Made by a program: the position numbers and the translations under genes. From Myxococcus dinghuensis (GTDB lineage: Bacteria; Myxococcota; Myxococcia; Myxococcales; Myxococcaceae), in assembly GCF_024198235.1 (NCBI RefSeq), contig NZ_JAKCFB010000008.1:62001-126000 (forward strand): 64,000 bases of DNA, in the 5' to 3' direction. Below, piece after piece: positions 26,709 through 35,421 of this stretch. The notes beneath the pieces are model-generated. The model was not told the DNA's origin. It made no database searches and saw only the letters and a program-made list of their open reading frames with translations. Each line of letters begins with the position of its first letter. The stretch's first letter is position 1.

Positions 26709-26874
26709 CGCGCCTCCTGCTAGCCTGCCCCCAGCGGATGTTCAAGCAAGGACGCGGGCCCCGCCCGCTCTCCCGCCACGGGGGCTGGCCGCCGTCGGGC
26801 ACGCCGCGTCATGCGGCCCGCGGACGCTCACATGGCTCGTGTCCGCGCCCGGCGAGCGGTGCGAGGATGGGGGC

Positions 26875-27783
26875 ATGCCTCCACGCAAGCTCGCGCGCCC
26901 CCTCGTCTGGCTGGAGTCCTTCACCGCCGCCGTGGAGGCGGGCAGCATCGAGGCCGCGGCGGAGCACCTCGGCGTCGCGCGTTCGGTGGTGAGCGAGCAC
27001 ATCCGCGCGCTGGAGCTGGCGCTCGCCGAGGGCGCCACGCTGCTGGAGCGGGGGCCGGGCCGCAGGCTCCAGCTCACCGCCCGGGGGGAGCGCCTCTTCG
27101 CGGGCACGCAGACGCCGCTGCACCAACTGGACATGAAGCGCCTGCGGGACCTGGCCAGCGCGGAGCCCGTCGTGCGCCTGGGCCTCAACCCCACGCTGTC
27201 GATTGCCCTGGTGGGCAAGGTGGCGCGGAACGCGGCGGCCACGGGCCTCAAGCTGGTGCTCAGCTTCGGCGGCCCCCACGAACTGACGCGCCAGGTCCAG
27301 ACGCGGCAGCTCGACCTGGCGTTGGACTTCACCCCGCTGCCTCCCCACGAGGGCGTGGAGTCCGAGTCACTGCTGCGCATGCCCTTCGTGGTGCTCGCCG
27401 GCCCCGACAGCGCGCTCGTCGCCTCCGCGGCCGGGCGCAAGTCGTTGCACGTGAAGGAGCTGGAGGGGCTGCCCTTCGTGGACTGGCTGCGCGACGACCC
27501 CTACGGCGGCGCCAACAGCGCGCGCTTCGCGGCGCACGGGGTCTCCGTCCAGGACGTCGCGCGCGCGGAGAGCTTCCTCCTGCTGTACGACCTGCTGCGG
27601 GCCTTCCGCGCGTGCGCCATCACCCCGGACCTGCGCCTCATGCACCCCTTCCCCCCGGACATCCGCGCCTGGCCCCTGCGCGAGGAGGAGCCCCAGGCGG
27701 TGGAGGTCGTCGCGCTCTGGCCCTCCGGCGCCCTCAGCCCGGGCGCGGCCTCCCTGTTGGGTGGACTCCGCCAACCCGTATGA
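26875..27783 (+). CDS. LysR-type transcriptional regulator
   Basis: 302 residues. The N-terminal winged helix-turn-helix (about 8-65) has SIEAAAEHLGVARSVVSEHIRALE, followed by a periplasmic-binding-protein-like effector domain (about 90-290, starting VVRLGLNPTLSIALVGKVA). The ATG at 26875 places the helix-turn-helix at the usual distance from the N-terminus; the longer upstream frame lies in the divergent promoter region. The next gene, phenylalanine hydroxylase, starts 107 bases downstream on the same strand and may be a target, although LysR genes more often face their targets. Confidence 0.88.
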   Translation: MPPRKLARPLVWLESFTAAVEAGSIEAAAEHLGVARSVVSEHIRALELALAEGATLLERGPGRRLQLTARGERLFAGTQTPLHQLDMKRLRDLASAEPVVRLGLNPTLSIALVGKVARNAAATGLKLVLSFGGPHELTRQVQTRQLDLALDFTPLPPHEGVESESLLRMPFVVLAGPDSALVASAAGRKSLHVKELEGLPFVDWLRDDPYGGANSARFAAHGVSVQDVARAESFLLLYDLLRAFRACAITPDLRLMHPFPPDIRAWPLREEEPQAVEVVALWPSGALSPGAASLLGGLRQPV

Positions 27784-27890
27784 ACAACGTTCGATAAAAC
27801 GACGAAGACGTCGGATTCTGCCGGATTTCCGAATCGTGGGGCCCTGGGTATCTTCTCGTGGCTGGAAGATTCCACCAGGGGTGCCCGGTT

Positions 27891-29462
27891 ATGACGCCAA
27901 CGGAACAGACCATCTCCCGCCTGCCCGCGCATCTGCGGCGCTACGTGGTGAGCCAGGACTACGAGGCGTACACGCCGAGGGACCACGCGGTCTGGCGGCA
28001 CATCCTGGGCAAGCTGCGAGGGCACCTGGCGGACAAGGCCCACGCCGTCTACCTGGAGGGCCTGGAGGCGACGGGCATCGGCGCGGAGCGCATCCCGAGC
28101 CTCGACGAGATGAACGCGAAGCTGTCGCGGATGGGCTGGTCGTGCGTGGGCGTGCGCGGCTTCATCCCGCCGGCGGTCTTCACGGAGCTGCAGTCGCTGG
28201 GGGTGCTGGCCATCGCGGCGGACATCCGCACGCACGAGCACATCGACTACACGCCCGCGCCGGACATCGTCCACGAGAGCGCGGGGCACGCGCCCATCAT
28301 CGCCAACCGCCGCTACGCGGAGTACCTGAAGGCGTGTGGCCTGGTGGGGTTCAAGTCCATCGCGAGCGTGGAGGACCAGGCGTCCTTCGACGCCATCCGC
28401 AACCTGTCGGTGGTGAAGGAGGACCCGGACGCGAGCGCGGAGGAGGTCGCCCACGCGGAGGCGCGGCTCGTGGCGGCGAACGCCAGCCGCCGCTTCGTCA
28501 GCGAGAGCACGCGCGCCACGCGGCTGTACTGGTGGACGGCGGAGTACGGGCTCGTGGGGCAGTTGGAGCGTCCTCGCATCTACGGCGCGGGAATCCTGTC
28601 GAGCATCGCGGAGGCGGAGCACTGCCTCACGCCGGCGGTGCGCAAGCTGCGCCTGGACGTGTCGTGCGCGGACACGGACTTCGACATCACCCGCATGCAG
28701 CCGCAGTTGTTCGTGGCGCGCGACTTCGAGCACCTGTTCGAGGTGCTGGCGGAGTTCGAGTCCACGCTGGCGTGGAAGCGCGGCGGGGACTACGGCATCG
28801 AGGAGGCGCGCAAGGCTCGGACGGTGAACCACCTGGTGCTCGCGGACGGTCTCGAGGTGACGGGGCGGGTGCTGGAGTCGGTGCCGGCGCCGCGTCCGGT
28901 GGCGCCGGGATTGACGGCCGCGCTGGTCCGCATGGAAGGCCCCGTCATCGTCTCTCGCGGGGGGCGGAGCGAGGGTGGCCGTCCGTGGAATGGCCCGGCG
29001 CTGGTGGCCTTCGGCGCGGGCGCGCTGCCCCGGCGGGGGCCGTTCAAGCTGGCGCTGGAGAGCGGCCTGGAGCTGGAGGGCTTCGCCTCCGACGGTGGCG
29101 AGGTGCTGGCGCTGCGGGCGCGGCTGGGTGGACGTGAGCTGGACGTTCCGGCGGTGGCGAAGCTCTTCGTCACGCCGCACCTGCCGTCCGTCGCGGGCGG
29201 GCCGTCCGACCCGGAGACGTGGGACCGCTGGTTCGGAGAGGCGGCCGCGTTCGCGGAAGGGGACGGCGAGGCGCAGGCCCGCGCGCGCAAGGCGCTGGCG
29301 CTGCACCCGTCGCTCGCGGCGCTCTACCGCGAGGTTCGCAACCTGCGGGACGCGGGGAAGGCGAAGCCGGAGCGGCTGGCGCAGATCGCCGCCGCCGCCA
29401 CGGACTTCAAGGACGACTGGCTGCTGCGCACCGAGGTCGACGAGCTGCGCGTCCGCCACTGA
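27891..29462 (+). CDS. phhA: Aromatic amino acid hydroxylase (phenylalanine 4-monooxygenase), long form
   Basis: 523 residues. The catalytic domain (about 1-320) has the iron ligands His128 and His133 in VHESAGHAP and Glu218 in WWTAEYG, with pterin-site residues around. It hydroxylates phenylalanine to tyrosine with tetrahydropterin and O2. Residues ~320-523 are an extra C-terminal domain not found in the ~270-residue proteobacterial enzymes; similar long forms occur in other phyla. This tail begins after RTVNHLVLADGLEVTG and has no motif I know. The start ATG at 27891 is taken as the N-terminus; the eleven extra residues upstream in frame are not needed. Confidence 0.9.
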   Translation: MTPTEQTISRLPAHLRRYVVSQDYEAYTPRDHAVWRHILGKLRGHLADKAHAVYLEGLEATGIGAERIPSLDEMNAKLSRMGWSCVGVRGFIPPAVFTELQSLGVLAIAADIRTHEHIDYTPAPDIVHESAGHAPIIANRRYAEYLKACGLVGFKSIASVEDQASFDAIRNLSVVKEDPDASAEEVAHAEARLVAANASRRFVSESTRATRLYWWTAEYGLVGQLERPRIYGAGILSSIAEAEHCLTPAVRKLRLDVSCADTDFDITRMQPQLFVARDFEHLFEVLAEFESTLAWKRGGDYGIEEARKARTVNHLVLADGLEVTGRVLESVPAPRPVAPGLTAALVRMEGPVIVSRGGRSEGGRPWNGPALVAFGAGALPRRGPFKLALESGLELEGFASDGGEVLALRARLGGRELDVPAVAKLFVTPHLPSVAGGPSDPETWDRWFGEAAAFAEGDGEAQARARKALALHPSLAALYREVRNLRDAGKAKPERLAQIAAAATDFKDDWLLRTEVDELRVRH

Positions 29463-29674
29463 GGGCCCGTCGTCAGGGACCGCGAGGGCGGGGTGTGCCA
29501 CCAGGTCGCTGCGGACCTCGTCGGTTCGAAACCCCGTCGTGGGTAGGCCCGGCGCCCCACGTCGCGGGACTCCATCGGGTCCCGTCGCCACGCGGGCGGC
29601 GGACGCCTTGATGTAACAAAGATGGAGGTGTCATCCTGACTCGAAGACGTTCCTTCTTCGGGAAGAGAGGCACC

Positions 29675-30934
29675 GTGGCTCCGGTCAACCTGGAGGCAGT
29701 GCGAGATCGGGACGCAGCGAACCGGCGCTTGCTGGAGGACTGCATCGAGGTCCGGCGGCTCATGTCCACGGACTACGGACCGGGACTGGCCCACCTCGAG
29801 CAGCAGCTCGTGAGGTATCTGGAGACGCAGGGCACGCTCAAGAAGGCCCTGACGACCGCGCTCCAGGCCGCCGAGGTGTCCTGTGGTCTCAATCCCATGG
29901 CCCCCATCTACATGCGCTTCCTCACCGCGGAGGAGTTCGGGCGCTACGGCGGGCAGGGGATGCTCTTCAAGGACGTCGGCGCGGGGTATCTGCATGGCGA
30001 ATACACCCACCGCCTGCAGTGGTACGTCATCTTCCACGCGATGAGCAGCGGCTTCACGGAGGACGTCAAGGGCGTGGCGCCGCGGGGATGGAACTACACG
30101 CCGCTCCAGCTGCTCATCGGCATCAACACCGCGGGCGTGAAGCTGAAGCCCTCGGACTGGCCGATGGACCCCGAGGGGAACCAGGGCTTCTGGGACGCGC
30201 TGCTCGACCGCGGCGCGGGCTATCACCCAGGCTTCGCCCCCGACGTCGACGGCATCGCCAATCCGGAGGTCTTCAGCACCCAACTGATGGACCGGGCGTG
30301 GCTGGCGGAGAACCACGGCGGACTTCAGGCGGAGATGGAGTTCATCGACGCGAAGTACGCGGGGGCCTACGGGCAGTTCGCCGCCACGTACCCCACCCTG
30401 AGTCGAATCATCACCCAGCGCTACGCGAAGCGCGCCAGCGCGGACCTGTACCAGGACCGTCAGGGCTACATCGACAAGAAGCTCTCCCAGAAGAGTCCCA
30501 AGACGTACTACGTCGCCAGCCCCATGAAGGTCCCGAAGGGGAGCCTGATGGGTGTGTTGGAGATGCGGGCGGAGGAGGAGCGCAAGAAGGGGCACTGCTT
30601 CCTGACGACGGCGTGCGTGGAGGCACAGGGCCTGCCCGACGACTGCGAGGAGCTCCAGGTCCTGCGCGCGTTCCGCGACGGGTTCCTGCGTGGCTCCGCA
30701 GGCGGCCCCGAGCTGATCGACGCGTACTACGCGCTCGCTCCGCGCATCGTCGAACAGGTCCAGGCGCGAGCGGACGCACGCGTCATCTGGGAGGGTGTCC
30801 ACGCCATCATCCGCGTCGCGGTGGAGCAGGTCCGAACCCAGGCCCACGAGGCCGCCCTGCGGACCTACCGGACCCTGGTCGAGGAGCTGTCGGCGCGGTA
30901 CCTCCCGGATGCCCCTGTCTCGTCGACCCGATAG
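29675..30934 (+). CDS. Uncharacterised protein with HGEYTHR motif domain and C-terminal CFI-box
   Basis: 419 residues, GTG start behind AAGAGAGG. The N-terminal half holds KDVGAGYLHGEYTHRLQWYVI (motif core at 107-119), shared almost exactly with the next gene. The C-terminal half (about 305-360) contains GHCFLTTACVEAQGLPDDC followed by LRAFRDGFL, which matches the 'CFI-box' C-terminal domain described in bacterial conflict and effector-like proteins. The N-terminal motif reminds me of the LirA/MavJ family of type IV effectors (DUF5636), but I am not sure of that. There is no signal peptide or membrane segment. A secreted effector, toxin or immunity function is possible; none is shown by sequence. 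The 212 bases before it hold no gene I can see. Confidence 0.75.
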   Translation: MAPVNLEAVRDRDAANRRLLEDCIEVRRLMSTDYGPGLAHLEQQLVRYLETQGTLKKALTTALQAAEVSCGLNPMAPIYMRFLTAEEFGRYGGQGMLFKDVGAGYLHGEYTHRLQWYVIFHAMSSGFTEDVKGVAPRGWNYTPLQLLIGINTAGVKLKPSDWPMDPEGNQGFWDALLDRGAGYHPGFAPDVDGIANPEVFSTQLMDRAWLAENHGGLQAEMEFIDAKYAGAYGQFAATYPTLSRIITQRYAKRASADLYQDRQGYIDKKLSQKSPKTYYVASPMKVPKGSLMGVLEMRAEEERKKGHCFLTTACVEAQGLPDDCEELQVLRAFRDGFLRGSAGGPELIDAYYALAPRIVEQVQARADARVIWEGVHAIIRVAVEQVRTQAHEAALRTYRTLVEELSARYLPDAPVSSTR

Positions 30935-30944
30935 CGGAGCGGCC

Positions 30945-31787
30945 ATGCCCCTGGACCTCGAGAAGGAGTTCAGCACCTGGGTGCGCTTCAAGAACAAGCG
31001 CTACTTCCAGGACTACCAACGCATCCAGCGCCTGATGCTGGACGAGGATGCGTTCCTCACGCGGCTGGAGGTCCTGGAGCAGGCCGTCCAGGCGGCCTAC
31101 TCGGACCCGGAGCGACTCCTCGCTCGCGCGGAGCGGTCCCAGAACGCGGAGAAGGGCGTCATGGCGCTCGTCCTCCGCGAGAAGGAGCTGGCGCACGGCT
31201 TCAAGGCCTCCGTCCGGGAGGTGCCCACCCTCACCGGCATCATCCCCGGGCCGGTCTTCCTGGACCTCGTGTCGCGAGGCCACCCGATGAAGGACGTCGG
31301 TGTCAGCCGCGACCACGGTGAGTACACCCACCGGGTCCAGTGGTACGTCATCGCGGTGGACCACGAACAGGAGGCGTACCACCACACGCCCCTGGAGCTG
31401 TACCAGTACATCTACGCGTTCGGTCCCCCCGTCGACCCGGGTCCGCTCAAGGGCTCGATGTGGGACTGCCTCTTCGACAGGCCCGGATACGATCCGCCTC
31501 CGCCCGACGACATCGACGACTACCTGGCGAACCGCGAGACGCGGTACCACAGCCACTTCTCGTGCCCGGAGAACCTCAACCGCTTCCTCCTCGACGAGGC
31601 CACGGGGCGCGCGCGCTTCCCGTTCCTCTGGAAGTGCATGAGCGCGCGCGACCAGAAGCGCGGCCGGCAGATCGACGAGGGCGGCTCCTACCAGGGCTTC
31701 ATCGGGCGCTATGTCGACAAGCTCGCGGATTCCGACCGGCACGAGGCCCGGCCGGACGCGCAAGCCAACATCTGGTGGAAGCGGTAG
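30945..31787 (+). CDS. Uncharacterised protein with the same HGEYTHR motif domain
   Basis: 280 residues; ATG behind AGCGGAGCGGCC, 10 bases after the previous stop, so co-transcribed. It shares KDVG-x(5-6)-HGEYTHR-[LV]-QWYVI (motif core at 124-136) with its neighbour but lacks the CFI-box. Elsewhere the two differ, so they are diverged homologues rather than a recent duplication. Other visible features are a charged N-terminal helix region (1-95) and conserved-looking WDCLFDRPGYDPP. A substrate-binding or enzymatic role of the His/Glu/Tyr/Arg motif is plausible. It could be an effector or its partner; function unknown. Confidence 0.72.
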   Translation: MPLDLEKEFSTWVRFKNKRYFQDYQRIQRLMLDEDAFLTRLEVLEQAVQAAYSDPERLLARAERSQNAEKGVMALVLREKELAHGFKASVREVPTLTGIIPGPVFLDLVSRGHPMKDVGVSRDHGEYTHRVQWYVIAVDHEQEAYHHTPLELYQYIYAFGPPVDPGPLKGSMWDCLFDRPGYDPPPPDDIDDYLANRETRYHSHFSCPENLNRFLLDEATGRARFPFLWKCMSARDQKRGRQIDEGGSYQGFIGRYVDKLADSDRHEARPDAQANIWWKR

Positions 31788-31835
31788 GGCCGCGCGTCGC
31801 CCCGTCGCACGTTCCGTTCAACCGCGGCAAACACC

Positions 31836-31874
31836 ACGGGCCCGGCCATGCAGCGCGTGCACGAGCGGGCCCGT
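31836..31874. terminator. Inverted repeat between convergent genes, possible bidirectional terminator
   Basis: ACGGGCCCG (31836-31844) and CGGGCCCGT (31866-31874) form a perfect 9-bp stem, between the end of the HGEYTHR-motif gene and the end of mrpC. There is no T run. A smaller stem CGCGAG/CTCGCG lies closer to mrpC. Confidence 0.4.
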
Positions 31875-31926
31875 CGTCGGTGAGTGCCTGTCGAGGCCGC
31901 GAGCGTCTTCTCGCGAGCGGTGCGGC

Positions 31927-32673
31927 TCACTTCTCCTTGGAGGCAATCTTCCGCAGCGCCTTCTGGTCGCGCACGCAGAGGATGCGGCCGACGTTGCCGA
32001 GCACGCCCTCGCGCTTCATCTCGTTGATGAGCGTGGACACGAACGAGCGCGAGGCGCCGACCAGGTCCGCGAGGTCCTGCTGGGTGATGCCGCGCAGGTC
32101 CGTCTCACCGCCGTGGGGGCAGCGCTCGCCGTGCGCCTCCACCAGCGTCAGGAGCGTGTCCGCCAGCCGGGCCGGGACCTCCTTGAACGTCAGGCCCAGC
32201 ACGCGCTTGCGCAGCGCGCGCACGCGCTCGGCGTAGGCGCGGACCACGTCCACCGCGAGGGCGGGGCGGGCCTCGAGCTGCGCGCGGAAGTCGCGGCCCT
32301 CGATGCTCCACACCTCGGCCTCGCCCGCGGCGATGGCCATCTCCTCGATGGGCGTACCCTCGGGGCGGAACAGCTCGCCGAACAGGTCGCCCGGACGCAG
32401 GATGCTCACCACGGAGCGCGTGCCGTTCTTGCCGATGCGCATCAGGCGCACGCGGCCGGACTTCAGCAGATAGACGCGGTCGGTGTTGTCACCGGGGCGG
32501 TAGATGGTCGAGTTGTGCGGGAAGGACTCGACCTTGAAGTACCCCTTGAAGTCGATGGCCTCCTGGCCAGGGACGATGCGGTTGGCGGTGACGACCATCC
32601 CGGATCCAGTCGCCGGGAGAGGGGCCACAGCATTGGAACCGATGGGGCCGAGGGGGCGATTGAAACCGTGCAT
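31927..32673 (-). CDS. mrpC: Crp/Fnr-family developmental regulator MrpC
   Basis: 248 residues, the length I recall for M. xanthus MrpC, beginning MHGFNRPLGPIGSNAV, which I recognise as MrpC. The cyclic-nucleotide-binding-like domain occupies about 30-150 (FPHNSTIYRPGDNTDRVYLL, VSILRPGDLFGEL). The helix-turn-helix (about 185-225) reads GITQQDLADLVGASRSFVSTLINEMKR, shown here only as position. The effector pocket lacks the canonical cAMP-binding Arg-Ser pair, so it is probably ligand-independent. In M. xanthus MrpC drives fruiting-body development, activates fruA and represses its own gene. The ATG at 32673 has CGGAG at 7 bases. The upstream 260 bp carry a sigma-54 promoter and binding sites, listed separately. 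Confidence 0.95.
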   Translation of the reverse strand: MHGFNRPLGPIGSNAVAPLPATGSGMVVTANRIVPGQEAIDFKGYFKVESFPHNSTIYRPGDNTDRVYLLKSGRVRLMRIGKNGTRSVVSILRPGDLFGELFRPEGTPIEEMAIAAGEAEVWSIEGRDFRAQLEARPALAVDVVRAYAERVRALRKRVLGLTFKEVPARLADTLLTLVEAHGERCPHGGETDLRGITQQDLADLVGASRSFVSTLINEMKREGVLGNVGRILCVRDQKALRKIASKEK

Positions 32674-32744
32674 GGCATTCACTCCGTGGAAGGAATCGGG
32701 GGTAGGACCGGCCGCCTGCTCTGGCGGCGACGGGACTTTCCAGT

Positions 32745-32760
32745 TCCAAGGAACGTGCCA
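32745..32760 (-). promoter_or_regulatory. Sigma-54 promoter of mrpC
   Basis: On the minus strand TGGCACG-TTCC-TTGGA matches the -24/-12 consensus TGGCACG-N4-TTGCW with one mismatch (G for C in the -12 box). Transcription would start near 32734, leaving a leader of about 61 nt before the mrpC ATG. This fits the known dependence of mrpC on the NtrC-like activator MrpB, encoded just upstream. Confidence 0.82.
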
Positions 32761-32861
32761 GCGGGGAATGAAGTGCTCCCGGGGGAACACATCCAAGAAT
32801 GCCGGGTACTTAGCGCTACAGGGGCGCTGCACCCCCTTGTCTGTGTCCAAAACCCGAAACA

Positions 32862-32902
32862 AAACGTTCAAACAGTCTGATCAGCTTGAACGAAACGTTC
32901 AA
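32862..32902 (-). promoter_or_regulatory. Candidate MrpB enhancer sites upstream of mrpC
   Basis: Two identical 10-bp repeats AAACGTTCAA lie at 32862-32871 and 32893-32902, spaced 31 bp (three helical turns). Between them TTGAAC (32886-32891) is the reverse complement of the GTTCAA half. They sit about 105-145 bp upstream of the -24 box, the normal distance for an NtrC-type activator. MrpB as the binder is inferred from adjacency and the published regulation of mrpC. Confidence 0.65.
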
Positions 32903-32914
32903 TCCCGCCGGGTG

Positions 32915-32934
32915 ACTGTCACGACACGGACAGT
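32915..32934. promoter_or_regulatory. Perfect palindrome, candidate MrpC autoregulatory site
   Basis: ACTGTC (32915-32920), 8 bp, GACAGT (32929-32934). This fits TGTY-N8-RACA, the consensus I recall for MrpC binding in M. xanthus, and is the general form of Crp-family sites. It lies within 3 bp of the mrpB stop and upstream of the candidate MrpB sites, so bound MrpC could compete with MrpB; M. xanthus MrpC is reported to repress its own gene. Confidence 0.65.
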
Positions 32935-32936
32935 GT

Positions 32937-34388
<1,452 letters not shown>

Positions 34389-34398
34389 GGCGCGCTTC

Positions 34399-35376
34399 TC
34401 ACGTGGCGAACGTCAGGGTGAACACCATGCCGGGTTCGGCGCTGCCCTCCGCGGCCACGTCGCCCCCCTGGCCCATCATCACCCGTCGCAGCGCGGCCAG
34501 GGACAGGCCCGCACCGCGCGCCAGGCGTGAGCCGAAGGGCTCGAAGAGGGTGCCGCGCTCCTCCGGGGGCAGGGCCGCCGCCGGGTCCTTGAGCACCATC
34601 AGCACGCGGCCCGGGGCGCCCCGGCGCAGGGCGACCTCCACCGGGCTGTCCTCGGGCTGGCCCATGGCCACGTTGAGCAGCACCTGCGCGAGCACGGGCC
34701 GCAGGCGGTTGGGGTCCACGCGCACGCGCGGCAGCTCCGCCTCCTCGTCCACGCGGACCTCGATGCGCCGCTCGGCCAGCTCCAGGGCCACCATGCCCGT
34801 GGCCTCCTGCAGCACCGAGCGCAGCGCGTGCGCGTCCAGGGTGGGCGTCGTGTCGCGCCCGTACTCGGACAGGAGCCACAGCATGCGCTCCATGGTGCGG
34901 ATCTCCCGGTTGGCGATGGTGAGCCGCCGCCGGTCCCGGTCCGACAGGCCGGTGTTCCGCGCCAGCGTCTGCACTGCCATCTTCACGGAGGAGAGCGGGT
35001 TGCGGATCTCATGGCTCAGCGACGAGGAGAGCCGGGAGATCTGCACCGGGGGCGCGCCCTCCAGCAGGGCGTTGAGGTCCTGGACCGCGGCGGAGGCCTC
35101 GTCCCCGTCCAGCCCCAGCGTCACCCGCAGGGGCGTGGCGTCCTCGGTCCCTCCGAGCAGCGCGGAGGTGAACTCCACGGCCCGGCGGTCCTCCCGGGCG
35201 CGGGCGTCCAGCTCGCGGGCCCGCTCCGCGGACACGCCGAGGGCCAGATGCAGGGGCCGGTCCAGGAGCTCCTCCGGGGCGCGGCGGAGCACGGAGGCAC
35301 AGTCTCCCTCGGCCCGGGTCACCCGAAGGCCCGGAGACCAGGCGAGCAACGCGGCTTGGAGCAGGTGGGCGTTCAT
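34399..35376 (-). CDS. mrpA: Soluble histidine kinase MrpA with degenerate ATP-binding motifs
   Basis: 325 residues. No membrane segment is seen. A small N-terminal PAS-like region (about 1-105) precedes the dimerisation/phospho-acceptor helix with His122 in SLSHEIRNPLSS. The C-terminal domain is where HATPase boxes belong, but the N-box reads LLNVAMGQ (normally LLNNA) and the G1 region KDPAAALPPEE lacks DxGxG; only the F-box-like LFEPFGS and a G2-like GAGLSLAAL remain. The protein may therefore act mainly as a phosphatase for MrpB; a phosphatase role has been proposed in M. xanthus. The ATG at 35376 leaves 45 bases to the divergent membrane-protein gene; the longer frame would overlap it. 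Confidence 0.9.
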   Translation of the reverse strand: MNAHLLQAALLAWSPGLRVTRAEGDCASVLRRAPEELLDRPLHLALGVSAERARELDARAREDRRAVEFTSALLGGTEDATPLRVTLGLDGDEASAAVQDLNALLEGAPPVQISRLSSSLSHEIRNPLSSVKMAVQTLARNTGLSDRDRRRLTIANREIRTMERMLWLLSEYGRDTTPTLDAHALRSVLQEATGMVALELAERRIEVRVDEEAELPRVRVDPNRLRPVLAQVLLNVAMGQPEDSPVEVALRRGAPGRVLMVLKDPAAALPPEERGTLFEPFGSRLARGAGLSLAALRRVMMGQGGDVAAEGSAEPGMVFTLTFAT

Positions 35377-35421
35377 TGGTGGGTCCCGAACATACCGAGT
35401 AAGGTTCCGCGCTGTCCCCTT

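Noticed and set aside
29521..29537. T-loop-like sequence GGTTCGAAACCCC suggesting a tRNA
   Set aside because: The flanking bases do not form a T stem of five pairs and no anticodon or acceptor stem can be built around it.
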